Assembly: GCF_900091725.1 (NCBI RefSeq)
Contig: NZ_FMBW01000077.1
Location: 78,219-142,218, forward strand
From: Streptomyces sp. DvalAA-43
GTDB taxonomy: Bacteria > Actinomycetota > Actinomycetes > Streptomycetales > Streptomycetaceae
Direction: 5' to 3'
Length of the DNA stretch: 64,000 nt
Below are positions 1 to 8,344 of this stretch, piece after piece; the stretch's first letter is position 1; each line of letters starts with the position of its first letter. Made by a program: the position numbers and the translations under genes. Below the pieces are notes generated by a model. It worked only from the letters and a program-made list of their open reading frames with translations, was not told the DNA's origin and searched no databases.

Positions 1-56
1 TGCGCACGCTCGACGAGATGCTGCCGCAGGCGTTCGGACCGGACCATCTGAAGTAG
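1..56 (+). CDS. cdd: Cytidine deaminase, C-terminal end (partial)
   Basis: Only the last 17 codons are inside the window, ending LPQAFGPDHLK and a TAG stop. A tail of this kind (leucine-rich, then FGPD plus a short acidic end) is what I recall for Streptomyces cytidine deaminases, and the next gene is thymidine phosphorylase, its usual neighbour. Cytidine deaminase converts (deoxy)cytidine to (deoxy)uridine, feeding pyrimidine nucleoside phosphorolysis. The identification rests mainly on context because no catalytic residues are visible here. Confidence 0.6.
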   Translation, partial: RTLDEMLPQAFGPDHLK

Positions 57-77
57 CGGACGCCCGCAGCGTCCACC

Positions 78-106
78 GTGGCCCTCCCGCCCGCCGGGAG
101 GGCCAC
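78..106 (+). terminator. Hairpin terminator after cdd
   Basis: A perfect 12-bp stem (78-89 with 95-106, 5-nt loop) lies between the cdd stop and the operator of deoA. There is no T-tract, as is usual in Streptomyces. It suggests that deoA is transcribed mainly from its own promoter. Confidence 0.6.
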
Positions 107-120
107 CCCCATCTCCACCC

Positions 121-134
121 TCTATGCGCGTAGA
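121..134. promoter_or_regulatory. Palindromic operator upstream of deoA (nucleoside regulon motif)
   Basis: TCTATGCGCGTAGA is a 14-bp palindrome with one mismatch, lying 53 nt before the deoA ATG. The same core, CTACGCGCGTAG, occurs upstream of add (12414-12425), deoC (24017-24028) and the purine nucleoside phosphorylase gene (40073-40084). I found it nowhere else in the window. The shared position in front of four nucleoside catabolism units argues for a repressor site. Confidence 0.75.
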
Positions 135-187
135 GTCATTCGGGACTCTTGCGTACCGTACGTACCGGCCGGAAGGACTCCCAGGAC

Positions 188-1465
188 ATGGACGCCATCT
201 CCGTCATCCGCACCAAGCGGGACCGAGGCGAGCTGACCCCCGAGCAGATCGACTGGGTCATCGACGCGTACACCCGCGGTGAGGTCGCCGACGAGCAGAT
301 GTCCGCGCTGGCCATGGCGATCCTGCTGAACGGCATGAACCGCACCGAGATCGCCCGCTGGACCGCCGCGATGATCGCCTCCGGCGAGCGGATGGACTTC
401 GCCGCGCTCTCCCGGCCCACCACCGACAAGCACTCCACGGGCGGCGTCGGCGACAAGATCACCCTGCCGCTCGCCCCGCTGGTCGCCGCCTGCGGCGCCG
501 CGGTGCCGCAGCTCAGCGGCCGGGGCCTCGGCCACACCGGCGGCACCCTGGACAAGCTGGAGTCCATCCCCGGCTGGCGCGCCCACCTCTCCAACGAGGA
601 GATGCTGAACGTCCTGGACACCACCGGCGCGGTGATCTGCGCCGCCGGTGACGGGCTCGCCCCCGCCGACAAGAAGCTCTACGCGCTCCGCGACGTCACC
701 GGCACCGTCGAGGCCATCCCGCTCATCGCGAGCTCCATCATGTCCAAGAAGATCGCCGAGGGCACCGGGGCGCTCGTCCTGGACGTCAAGGTCGGGTCCG
801 GCGCCTTCATGAAGACCATCGAGGACGCCCGCGAACTGGCCTCCACCATGGTCGCGCTGGGCACCGACAGCGGTGTGCGCACGGTCGCCCTGCTCACCGA
901 CATGGCCACCCCGCTCGGCCTGACCGCGGGCAACGCCCTGGAGGTGCGCGAATCGGTCGAGGTGCTGGCCGGCGGCGGCCCCAAGGACGTCGTCGACCTC
1001 ACCCTCGCCCTGGCCCGCGAGATGCTGGACGCGGCCGGGCTCAAGGACGCCGACCCGGAGAAGGCCCTCGCCGACGGCTCGGCGATGGACGTCTGGCGCC
1101 GCATGATCTCCGCCCAGGGCGGCGACGTGGACGCCCCGCTCCCGGTCGCCCGCGAGCAGCACGTGGTCACGGCCCCGTCCACCGGCGTACTGACCCGCCT
1201 GGACGCGTACGACATCGGCGTCGCCGCCTGGCGCCTCGGCGCGGGCCGGGCCCGCAAGGAGGACCCGGTCCAGGCGGGCGCGGGCGTCGAACTGCACGCC
1301 AAGCCGGGCGACACGGTGACGGCCGGCCAGCCGCTGCTGACGCTGCACACCGACACCCCCGAGAAGTTCGACTACGCCCTGGGGGCCCTCCCCGACGCGT
1401 ACGACATCGCCCCGGCCGGCACGGCCTTCACCGCTACTCCGGTGGTGCGGGAACGTATCGCCTGA
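188..1465 (+). CDS. deoA: Thymidine phosphorylase
   Basis: This is a full-length 425-aa pyrimidine nucleoside phosphorylase. It cleaves thymidine or deoxyuridine with phosphate to base and deoxyribose-1-phosphate in the cytosol. The family phosphate-binding stretch KHSTGGVGDK is at residues 81-90, followed by GRGLGHTGGTLDKLE and the MSKKIAEG lysines. The C-terminal part forms the usual alpha/beta domain. I chose the ATG at 188 because GGAAGG sits 11 nt upstream; an in-frame upstream ATG at 149 would add 13 residues unlike the family. It follows cdd, whose product gives its substrate, and carries its own palindromic operator at 121-134. Confidence 0.95.
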   Translation: MDAISVIRTKRDRGELTPEQIDWVIDAYTRGEVADEQMSALAMAILLNGMNRTEIARWTAAMIASGERMDFAALSRPTTDKHSTGGVGDKITLPLAPLVAACGAAVPQLSGRGLGHTGGTLDKLESIPGWRAHLSNEEMLNVLDTTGAVICAAGDGLAPADKKLYALRDVTGTVEAIPLIASSIMSKKIAEGTGALVLDVKVGSGAFMKTIEDARELASTMVALGTDSGVRTVALLTDMATPLGLTAGNALEVRESVEVLAGGGPKDVVDLTLALAREMLDAAGLKDADPEKALADGSAMDVWRRMISAQGGDVDAPLPVAREQHVVTAPSTGVLTRLDAYDIGVAAWRLGAGRARKEDPVQAGAGVELHAKPGDTVTAGQPLLTLHTDTPEKFDYALGALPDAYDIAPAGTAFTATPVVRERIA

Positions 1466-1487
1466 CCTGCGGCTTTCTCATTCGCGT

Positions 1488-1521
1488 GAACGGGACCGGT
1501 GGACTGCCACCGGTCCCGTTC
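1488..1521 (+). terminator. Terminator after deoA
   Basis: A perfect 15-bp stem (1488-1502 with 1507-1521) with an ACTG loop follows deoA by about 20 nt, before the next gene's ribosome binding site. Confidence 0.7.
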
Positions 1522-1563
1522 GGCATGCTGGACTCGGTGACGCACCGATAAGAGGAGACCGCC

Positions 1564-2154
1564 ATGAGCGCACTCACCGTCGATCCCGCCCCCGGCCACG
1601 GCCAGGAGTGGGACGACCTCGTCCGGATCTGGGAGGAGACGGACGCACCCGAGGGCTGCAAGGTGGAGATCATCGAGGGGATCGTCACCGTGTCGCCACC
1701 GCCGTCCAGGGACCACAATCTCACCGCCGCGCGGCTGCAGCGCAGTCTCTACGGAGTCATTCCGGAGGACTGGGAGATCTTCCAGACCCTCGGCGTCTCG
1801 GTGCCGGGGCGGGCCGGGCTCTACATCCCCGACCTGGTCGTCGTGCCGGACTCCGTGGTGATCGGGCCGGGCAACCGCATCCCGGCCGAGGAGGCACGAC
1901 TCGTCGTCGAGATCACCTCGCAGGCCAACGCCGACCACGACCGCATCCGCAAGGTGCAGGGATACGCGAAGGCCGGTGTCGCGCTGTTCCTGCTGCTCGA
2001 CCCATGGCATTCGGGCCGCCCCACCGCCACCCTCTACGGGGAGCCCGACAACGGCACCTACCGGGTGCTGGACACGGTCGAGTACGGGGGGAAGCTGACG
2101 CTGCCCGAGCCGTTCGGGCTGGACCTGGACACGGGGATGTTCCCCGTCAGTTGA
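1564..2154 (+). CDS. Uma2 family (DUF820) putative endonuclease
   Basis: A 196-aa protein of the PD-(D/E)XK-like Uma2 family, which is very abundant in Streptomyces and whose cellular role is largely unknown. The order of elements fits: an N-terminal helix and YEIIEG-like strand (KVEIIEGIVTVSPPP), a central IPDLVVVPD acidic motif, then LVVEITSQ and the HDRIRKVQGYAKAGVALFLLLD core, where the E and K are the nuclease-like residues. A clear AGAGGAG site precedes the ATG by 6 nt. It stands alone between two hairpin terminators. The nuclease call comes from the fold family only; activity is not shown. Confidence 0.85.
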   Translation: MSALTVDPAPGHGQEWDDLVRIWEETDAPEGCKVEIIEGIVTVSPPPSRDHNLTAARLQRSLYGVIPEDWEIFQTLGVSVPGRAGLYIPDLVVVPDSVVIGPGNRIPAEEARLVVEITSQANADHDRIRKVQGYAKAGVALFLLLDPWHSGRPTATLYGEPDNGTYRVLDTVEYGGKLTLPEPFGLDLDTGMFPVS

Positions 2155-2216
2155 GCGGCGTTGTGGCGCTGCGGTGGCGCGGCGCCGGTGCTCCCGGTGC
2201 GGGGCGCGGACGTGGA

Positions 2217-2257
2217 GCGGCCCGCCGGGACAGGGGGGATCCGTCCCGGCGGGCCGC
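2217..2257. terminator. Terminator between convergent genes
   Basis: A perfect 15-bp stem (2217-2231 with 2243-2257) with an 11-nt loop lies between the ends of the Uma2 gene and the convergent subtilase gene. It probably serves both directions. Confidence 0.7.
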
Positions 2258-2298
2258 CGTCATGGGGCCGGTGGGCTCAGTGGCTCACCGATGGCCGG

Positions 2299-5200
2299 TC
2301 ACTTGCCGAAGTACGCGTTGTAGATCGACACCGACGACTTGTTGCCCTTCTTGTCCGTGACGTTCGCCCGGTAGGAGATGGACTTCCCCTTCGCGGGGTT
2401 CTTCACGGAGATCTTGCCCGCCTTGACCGTGGACTTCTTCCAGGTCTTGCCGGCGTCGTAACTGACGTACACCGTCAGCGACTTGAGGTTCTTCCCGGCG
2501 GCCGCACCCTGCACCGTCACGGGCACGGAGGCGGTCCGGCCGGCCGTGACCTTGCTGTCGATGGTGACGTTGGGCGTGAACCGCACCGTGGAGACCGGCA
2601 GCATCGCCGGACTCGAGGTCCGCTGGGAGCGGAAGGTCCAGCTCGCGTCGATCCGGGTGGAGACCGGGGACAGCTTGGTGCTGCGCCGTGCCGAGGTCGT
2701 CAGCCGGTAGTCGGCGGCGGCGGACGGAACGGCGAAGGGGGTGTCGCCCAGCAGCGGGTCCTCGTTCTGGGCGAGCTTCTTGCCGTTGCGGTACAGGACC
2801 GTCGTGGCCGAACTGTAGGCGGAACCACCGAGGTTGCCCTGCCCGTCGGCCACCAGCGGCAGCATGCCGACGATGTTGTTGCCGTCGCGGAGGATGCCGT
2901 ACTCGGAGGTGACCGCGGGGCCGAACACCGCGGTGTTGACCTTCTTCGTGTAGGACTTGCCCGCCTTGAAGGACTGCGGGGCGAGGGAGTACGACGCGTC
3001 GGTCACCGGGTAGCCGTCCGAGTCGACTCCGCCGTCCTGGGCGAAGTCGAGGCTCCACTTCACCTTGTCGGCGGTGGAGACGTAGGAGGTGACATTGCCG
3101 GGGATCTTGTGGAGCGACCAGGCCGACCAGCCGCCGTCCGAGTCGGGCAGCATGCCCGAGGCGGCGAATTCACCGGTCTTGCCCTTGGCGGGCGAGCCGA
3201 GGGAGACACCGACCTTGGCCAGCTGGCCCGCGGTGTACTTCCGCTCGAAACCGGTGGCCGCCTGGGTCACCGGACCGCCGGCCACGATGTCGTACCGGGT
3301 CGAGGCTCCCTTGGACCAGCTGCCGATCCAGTGCTGCGAGAGCGAACCATCGGTCACCTTCGGGCCGAAGTGCGCGGTGCGGAAGTTCTTGTACGTGTCG
3401 AGGATCCAGCCGTAGGAGTAGCCGCCGTCCTGGGTCGTGCGCTCAAGGTCGGGCGAGGCCAGCAGGGACGTCGTCCCGGTGGCGGGCACGGTGATGTTCA
3501 CCGGCTTCGCCTTGCGCGCGTCGAGCGTCACGGTGAGGTTCTTGGTGACGTCCAGCTTCGGCTGGGCCAGCCAGTCGGTGCCCTTGGCGTAGTCCTCGGG
3601 GTCGACGGTGACGCCCGTGTTCAGTACGTATCCGCCGGCGGGGACCCGGATCTTGGCCGTACCGGCGGTGCTCGTCGGGTTGAACCACTCGCCGTTGGCC
3701 TTTCCGGTGAGGCCGAAGAGGTCGGAATCGGCGAACTCGGCGGGCTTGCCGTCGCGTCCGATGGTCTTGACCGTGAGGTCGTAGGACTCGATCTCCCGCT
3801 CGACCGCGGCCGCGGTGCGGACGCTCTGGCCGCCGCCCGTCGCGACGACGTACGCGGAGTAGGTGCCGTCCGTCGTGCCACCGAGCTTGGTGTTGACGGT
3901 CAGCGGCACCTCCGCGGTGCCGCCCGCGGGGACGGTCACCTTCGTGGCGCCGAGGCCGAAGAAGCCGGCCGGGGCGGGCTTGCCCTTCGGGTTGGTGGCC
4001 GTGACCGCCAGGTCCAGGGTGACATCGGCCGTGCCGAGGTTGCGGTACGTCACCTTCTTGGTGACCGGGGTGTCATCGGTGTGCGGCCACTGCTGCACCC
4101 CGAAGCTCACCGAGACCGGGTCGGCGACGACGGTCTGGGTGATCGCCCGGTCGACCGCGATCCGGCCCGAGCCCTGCTCGAACGGCGTGTACGCGCCCGG
4201 CTTGGTCGAGGCCGTCAGCGCGCCCTTGAGCTCGGCGTACTTCCACTCCGGGTGCTGCTGCTTGAGGAGCGCCGCGGCACCCGCGACGTGCGGGGTCGCC
4301 ATGGACGTACCGGAGATCGTCAGGTAGCCGGGCGGGTTCTGCCCGACCTCCTGGTCGATGGCGGAGCCGGGTGCGGCCGCCGCCGTGATGTCCACGCCGG
4401 GCGCGGTGACATCGGGCTTGATCGCCCCGTCGCCGATGCGCGGGCCACGGCTGGAGAAGTCGGCCAGCTGGTCCTTGTCGTCGACCGCGCCGACGGTCAG
4501 CGCGGCATCCGCACTGCCCGGGGAGTCGACCGTGCCGGCCATGTCGCCCTCGTTGCCCGCCGCGATGGCGAACAGGACGCCCTGGTCGGCCGACAGCTTG
4601 TTGACCGCCGCTTCGAGCGGGTCCACCTCGGGGGTGTCGCTGCCGCCGAGGCTCAGGTTGATGATGTCGGCGCCCTGTGCGACCGCCCACTCCATGCCGG
4701 CCAGGATGCCGGAGTCGTCGCCGAAGCCGTCGTCGTCGAGCACCTTGCCTTCCAGCAGCTTGGCGTCCGGGGCCACGCCCTTGAACTTGCCGCCCGACTT
4801 GGCGCCCGAACCGGCCGCGATCGAGGAGACGTGGGTGCCGTGGCCGACCCGGTCCTTGGTGTCGGGCGAGGCGGTGAAGTTCTTCGCGTCGAGGATCCGG
4901 CCCTGGAGATCGGGGTGGGTGGCGTCCACACCGGTGTCCAGTACGGCGATCTTGACGCCCTTTCCGGTGTAACCGGCCTTCCAGGCGGCAGGGGTGCCGA
5001 TCTGCGGCACGCTCTTGTCGAGGCTCGCCCGGCGGACGCCGTCCAGCCAGACCCGGTCGATACCGGCGGCCGTGGTGCGCTGCGCACTGTGCGCCGCCTT
5101 GGCGGTGAGTGCCTGCCAGATGTCCTGGGCGTCGCGCTGCGGCGTGGTCACCGACTGGGCGTTCAGCGAGTTCAGGGTCCGGTCGACCCGGGTGGAGCCC

Positions 5201-5658
5201 GCGTTCCGGACCTCGGCCTTGGCGGTCGCGGCCTGGGCGCCCCGGTAGGAGACGATCAGCTTCAGGCCCGACTTCTGGGCCCTGCGGTTCTCCGCACGGC
5301 TCAGCTCGGTGATGTCGAACAGCCGGCGGTCCAGCTTGCCGGAGCTGATCAGCCGGTGTGCGTCGGCCGGGACGAGCAGGGTGTGGCCGTCGCGTATCTG
5401 CCGTTGTACGGGTATGTGCTCGCGCCCCTTGGCGGCCCGGAAGGCCACGAACCTGCCCTTGGCGTCCACGGTGACGCGGTCGCCGGTGATGAGCGTCAGT
5501 TCGTGCCCGGTGGCGGACCCGCCGCCGGCCGGGCGGAGGGTGCCGGGGCGGGTGGCGTCGGGCTGGGCCATGGCCGGGGTGGTCATCCCGGCCGCGAGTG
5601 CCACGGCGGCGGCCGCGGCGACGGTCGAAACACACGCGTTCTTCACGTGTCTGCGCAA
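2299..5658 (-). CDS. Secreted S8 family serine peptidase (large subtilase)
   Basis: A 1119-aa exported subtilisin-like protease. The N-terminus is a signal peptide (alanine-rich core, AMAQ cleavage region near residue 32), followed by a propeptide to about 215. The catalytic triad is visible: Asp241 in VLDTGVD, His273 in GHGTHV and Ser452 in GTSMATPH, with oxyanion Asn in AAGNEG near 368. About 600 residues of beta-rich C-terminal domains follow, typical of large Streptomyces subtilases that act outside the cell on proteins. The start is probably TTG at 5658 just after GGGGGAG; a GTG at 5646 is also possible. It is divergent from the STAS gene. Confidence 0.93.
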   Translation of the reverse strand: MRRHVKNACVSTVAAAAAVALAAGMTTPAMAQPDATRPGTLRPAGGGSATGHELTLITGDRVTVDAKGRFVAFRAAKGREHIPVQRQIRDGHTLLVPADAHRLISSGKLDRRLFDITELSRAENRRAQKSGLKLIVSYRGAQAATAKAEVRNAGSTRVDRTLNSLNAQSVTTPQRDAQDIWQALTAKAAHSAQRTTAAGIDRVWLDGVRRASLDKSVPQIGTPAAWKAGYTGKGVKIAVLDTGVDATHPDLQGRILDAKNFTASPDTKDRVGHGTHVSSIAAGSGAKSGGKFKGVAPDAKLLEGKVLDDDGFGDDSGILAGMEWAVAQGADIINLSLGGSDTPEVDPLEAAVNKLSADQGVLFAIAAGNEGDMAGTVDSPGSADAALTVGAVDDKDQLADFSSRGPRIGDGAIKPDVTAPGVDITAAAAPGSAIDQEVGQNPPGYLTISGTSMATPHVAGAAALLKQQHPEWKYAELKGALTASTKPGAYTPFEQGSGRIAVDRAITQTVVADPVSVSFGVQQWPHTDDTPVTKKVTYRNLGTADVTLDLAVTATNPKGKPAPAGFFGLGATKVTVPAGGTAEVPLTVNTKLGGTTDGTYSAYVVATGGGQSVRTAAAVEREIESYDLTVKTIGRDGKPAEFADSDLFGLTGKANGEWFNPTSTAGTAKIRVPAGGYVLNTGVTVDPEDYAKGTDWLAQPKLDVTKNLTVTLDARKAKPVNITVPATGTTSLLASPDLERTTQDGGYSYGWILDTYKNFRTAHFGPKVTDGSLSQHWIGSWSKGASTRYDIVAGGPVTQAATGFERKYTAGQLAKVGVSLGSPAKGKTGEFAASGMLPDSDGGWSAWSLHKIPGNVTSYVSTADKVKWSLDFAQDGGVDSDGYPVTDASYSLAPQSFKAGKSYTKKVNTAVFGPAVTSEYGILRDGNNIVGMLPLVADGQGNLGGSAYSSATTVLYRNGKKLAQNEDPLLGDTPFAVPSAAADYRLTTSARRSTKLSPVSTRIDASWTFRSQRTSSPAMLPVSTVRFTPNVTIDSKVTAGRTASVPVTVQGAAAGKNLKSLTVYVSYDAGKTWKKSTVKAGKISVKNPAKGKSISYRANVTDKKGNKSSVSIYNAYFGK

Positions 5659-5978
5659 CTCTCCCCCTGGAGAATCAGGCGGCCCCGAGGGGCCACTGGT
5701 CAGTCGGCACCGCTGGGACGCCGGTGCCGGCCGGTTCAGATATCTAGAGGGGAAATCGACTGCGGAGGTTCACAGAAAGCACACAGATAACGGGAGTTGA
5801 CGGAACTTCACCGCTACTGCGCGGTGTGCCGGGGCGGGTGCGGAGCGGGTGCGCGGAGGTGCGAGGGCAGCCGCCGGGCGGGTACGGGGCCGTTCGCGGG
5901 TCCGGGCGGCCCGGTGCGAACAGGGGTTGGACAGCGATGAGTTTCGGCCGCCGGGCCGGTCTCCCTGATGTGGAACCC
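5659..5978. other. Intergenic promoter region between divergent genes
   Basis: About 320 bp between the subtilase and STAS starts. The half near the subtilase (about 5730-5810) is relatively AT-rich and should hold its promoter. Reading on the + strand there is also TTGACG near 5797. Weak upstream in-frame starts for the STAS protein (5826, 5937) lie here. No RNA gene or clear operator was seen. Confidence 0.4.
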
Positions 5979-6413
5979 ATGACCCCGAACGTTCTCATCG
6001 TCACCGGCCGCGTCACCCGGGCCGCGGTACCGGGACTCTGCGCCGAGCTGGAGGCGCTGCTGCGTGACTTGGACGGCGCCGCCTGTGATCGGGGTGCCTG
6101 CGGCCGGGACGGTCGCGACTCGGATGCCCGCGCCCCGGGTGCCTGTGTCCCGGATGTCCGTGACCCGGACGCCTGTGTCCCGGACGCCTGGGTGGACTGC
6201 GATGTGGGCGGGGTCGCGCACGTGGACCTGGCTCTGGTCGAGGCGGTAGCGCGGCTGGGGCTCGTCGCGCGCCGGGCGGGCGGCAGGCGGCTGCGGCTGC
6301 GCCACGTGCCGCCCGAGCTGCGGAGCCTGCTCGACCTGGTCGGGCTGGCCGACGTGGTGGACGTGGGGTACGGGCAAGGGCCCGGCCCCGGCCCCGGGAA
6401 CGGCGTGGGCTGA
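5979..6413 (+). CDS. STAS-domain protein (anti-sigma factor antagonist-like)
   Basis: A 144-aa protein whose beginning (VLIVTGRVTRAAVPGLC) and end (VAHVDLALVEAVARLGLVARR, then LRHVPPELRSLLDLVGLADVV) match a STAS domain of the SpoIIAA/anti-anti-sigma type. The usual phosphorylated serine after the D of the second half is not evident; the motif reads VDLALVEA where active antagonists have D-S-S/T. An insertion of about 25 residues built from 15-bp DNA repeats (6123-6197) occupies the loop before it. The start is uncertain: ATG 5979 fits the domain boundary, ATG 5937 is also in frame. A partner anti-sigma factor is not obvious nearby, although an ECF sigma gene is convergent. Confidence 0.7.
   Translation: MTPNVLIVTGRVTRAAVPGLCAELEALLRDLDGAACDRGACGRDGRDSDARAPGACVPDVRDPDACVPDAWVDCDVGGVAHVDLALVEAVARLGLVARRAGGRRLRLRHVPPELRSLLDLVGLADVVDVGYGQGPGPGPGNGVG
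6123..6197 (+). repeat. 15-bp minisatellite inside STAS gene
   Basis: Five imperfect 15-bp units run from 6123 to 6197 and encode the pentapeptides DARAP, GACVP, DVRDP, DACVP and DAWVD in frame. The length is a multiple of three, so copy-number changes would keep the gene open. Confidence 0.7.
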
Positions 6414-6438
6414 GCGCCCCCGCCCCACGCCGTTCCCG
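6395..6438. terminator. Bidirectional terminator, STAS / sigma factor genes
   Basis: A 15-bp perfect stem (6395-6409 with 6424-6438). The STAS stop codon lies in the loop and the convergent sigma factor gene ends just beyond, so the two genes share one hairpin. Confidence 0.65.
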
Positions 6439-6446
6439 CGCCCGCT

Positions 6447-7436
6447 CTACGCCGCGTCGGCGTCGAGGTGATCCGGCAGCCCGAAGAGCGGGAACCAGCG
6501 CGGAGTGTCCAGGAAGCAGTGCATCCCGGTGATGGCGCCCTCCGAGATGTCGATGACCTGCACCGCCCACGGCACGAACCCGGGCCCGTCCGGATTCGGC
6601 TTGTAGTGCGCGAACGCAGGGGTGCCGTTCGCCGACGTCGCCACCAGGCGGGAGCCCGCACAGCCCGCGCCGATGGAGAGCATGAAGCCGGTGATGTCGT
6701 CGTGCCCCTGGAGCCAGAGGTCGAACGGCGGCATGGTCATCACGGCGTCCTCATGGAGCAGCGCGGTCAGCGCGGCCATGTCGTAGCCCTCGAAGGCCGC
6801 CACGTACCGCTCAAGGAGCTTGCGCTGTTCCTCGTCGAGCGGATTCGCGGCGTCGACGGGCTTGCCCTCGTGTTCGGTCAGGGTGGCCCGCGCCCGCTGG
6901 AGGGCGCTGTTGACCGAGGCGACCGAGGTGTCGAGCAACTCGGCGACCTCGCTCGCCTTCCAGGCCAGCACCTCGCGCAGGATCAGCACGGCACGCTGCT
7001 TGGGCGGCAGATGCTGAAGCGCGGCGACGAACGCCAGGCGCACCGACTCCCGCGCCACGGCGGCCTCCGCCGGGTCGGCCACCGTCGGCAGGATGCGCCC
7101 GTCCGGCATCGGCTCCAGCCAGGTGTTCTCCGGCAAGGGGTTCAGCGCGGCCTGGGCGAGCGGCGTCGGGCCCGTCAGATCGACCGGACGGGCCCGCTTG
7201 TTCCCGGCGTTCAGCATGTCCAGGCAGACATTGGTGGCGATGCGGTACAGCCAGGACCGCAGCGAGGAACGCCCCTCGAACTTGTCGAAGCTGCGCCAGG
7301 CACGCACCAGCGTGTCCTGCACCGCGTCCTCGGCCTCGAAGGCCGAGCCGAGCATCCGGTAGCAGTATCCGGTCAGCTCGACCCGGTGTCCCTCCAGACG
7401 GCTGTCGATATCCGTCGTCGCTGTCAGATCACTCAT
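6447..7436 (-). CDS. ECF sigma factor with SnoaL-like C-terminal domain (SigJ/SigG-type)
   Basis: A 329-aa RNA polymerase sigma factor of the extracytoplasmic-function class. Region 2 is clear near residues 12-80 (YCYRMLGSAFEAEDAVQDTL, then WLYRIATNVCLDML). Region 4 lies near 145-200 (LPPKQRAVLILREVL, then ASEVAELLDTSVASVNSAL). The remaining 120 residues form a SnoaL-like/NTF2-fold domain (RYVAAFEGYDMAALTALLHED). Sigma factors with this extension often lack an anti-sigma partner and use the fused domain for control, and none is seen next door. ATG 7436 has GGTGGAG upstream; an earlier in-frame start at 7463 has no such site. Confidence 0.88.
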   Translation of the reverse strand: MSDLTATTDIDSRLEGHRVELTGYCYRMLGSAFEAEDAVQDTLVRAWRSFDKFEGRSSLRSWLYRIATNVCLDMLNAGNKRARPVDLTGPTPLAQAALNPLPENTWLEPMPDGRILPTVADPAEAAVARESVRLAFVAALQHLPPKQRAVLILREVLAWKASEVAELLDTSVASVNSALQRARATLTEHEGKPVDAANPLDEEQRKLLERYVAAFEGYDMAALTALLHEDAVMTMPPFDLWLQGHDDITGFMLSIGAGCAGSRLVATSANGTPAFAHYKPNPDGPGFVPWAVQVIDISEGAITGMHCFLDTPRWFPLFGLPDHLDADAA

Positions 7437-7542
7437 CGCTCCACCCCTGTTGCGCTGTGACACCGCTCACTTCAGCACTTCGGAAGCTACCTCAGGCCAC
7501 TGACAACGGGGGCGGGAAGTACCGAAGCCGCCCGGTTTCCGG

Positions 7543-8259
7543 TCACGTTCCGGGCTTGCGCCCGTACACGTAGACGTCGTCGCCGTTCTTCAGCAGATTC
7601 CAGTACGACTTCGCGTCGGCGGTACGCATGTTGACGCAGCCGTGCGACCCCGGCGGGTTCCACATCTTCACGCCCACCGCGTGGAACGCCTGGCCCCCGT
7701 CGAAGAACTGGGAGTACGGCATCGACACGTGGTAGATCGACGAGACGTGGTTGATGTGCCGCCAGTAGATCTTCTTCGCCCCGGTACGGGTCTCGTACTT
7801 GTCCCGCCCGGTCCGCACCGGCACGGGGCCGAACTTCAGCTTGCTGCCGTCCTGGATCCAGCTCAGCTGCCGCGTCAGGTCCACGCACGCGATGCGCCCC
7901 TTGTTGGTGGGGCACTTCTTGTCCTTGTTCGGGTTCTTCCCGGCCGCCTTCTGGGCCGTGAGCGTCTTCATCGTGCGCCAGGTGACCGGACCCGCGTACC
8001 CGATGGTGGGGGTGACCCCGTAGGTGCTCTGGAAGGACCGGATGGCCTTGCAGTCGGCGGCCGACTGCTTGCCGTCGACCGGCCGGTGCAGATACTTCTC
8101 GACCTGCTTCTGGTACGGCCCGGTGGACGCCGTGCAGGACGCCGCCTGCGCCGAACCGCCGGTGGCCAGCACCAGGGCCGGTACCGCCGTCAGGCCCGCG
8201 ACCGACAGCGCGAGCCCGCGCCGCAGCCGTGCTCCCCGTATGTTCCCCGCGACTCTCAT
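7543..8259 (-). CDS. Secreted L,D-transpeptidase (YkuD domain) with peptidoglycan-binding domain
   Basis: A 238-aa exported enzyme expected to form 3-3 cross-links in peptidoglycan or to attach proteins to it. A signal peptide covers about residues 1-40 (RLRRGLALSVAG, ending SAQAA). A peptidoglycan-binding-like helical domain follows (CKAIRSFQSTYGV...GPVTWRTMKTL, 70-100), then the YkuD domain with the catalytic SHGCVNM motif and nucleophile Cys208. The family His is present (IYHVSMPYSQFFDGGQAFHAV). It is a single gene between the sigma factor and MFS genes. A second, unrelated-type L,D-transpeptidase lies at 57308. Confidence 0.92.
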   Translation of the reverse strand: MRVAGNIRGARLRRGLALSVAGLTAVPALVLATGGSAQAASCTASTGPYQKQVEKYLHRPVDGKQSAADCKAIRSFQSTYGVTPTIGYAGPVTWRTMKTLTAQKAAGKNPNKDKKCPTNKGRIACVDLTRQLSWIQDGSKLKFGPVPVRTGRDKYETRTGAKKIYWRHINHVSSIYHVSMPYSQFFDGGQAFHAVGVKMWNPPGSHGCVNMRTADAKSYWNLLKNGDDVYVYGRKPGT

Positions 8260-8344
8260 GTACGCCAGCTCCCCTTCGCGCGCCGTGCGGTGATTCCGCC
8301 TGCTAGACGCGCGTCGGGGAGTCGATGGTTGTGCGCCGTATGTC

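Noticed and set aside
2161..5790. 1209-codon plus-strand open frame opposite the subtilase gene
   Set aside because: It is the antisense shadow of a GC-rich gene: repetitive Arg/Gly/Val composition, no domain. The minus-strand gene has a full catalytic triad and signal peptide.
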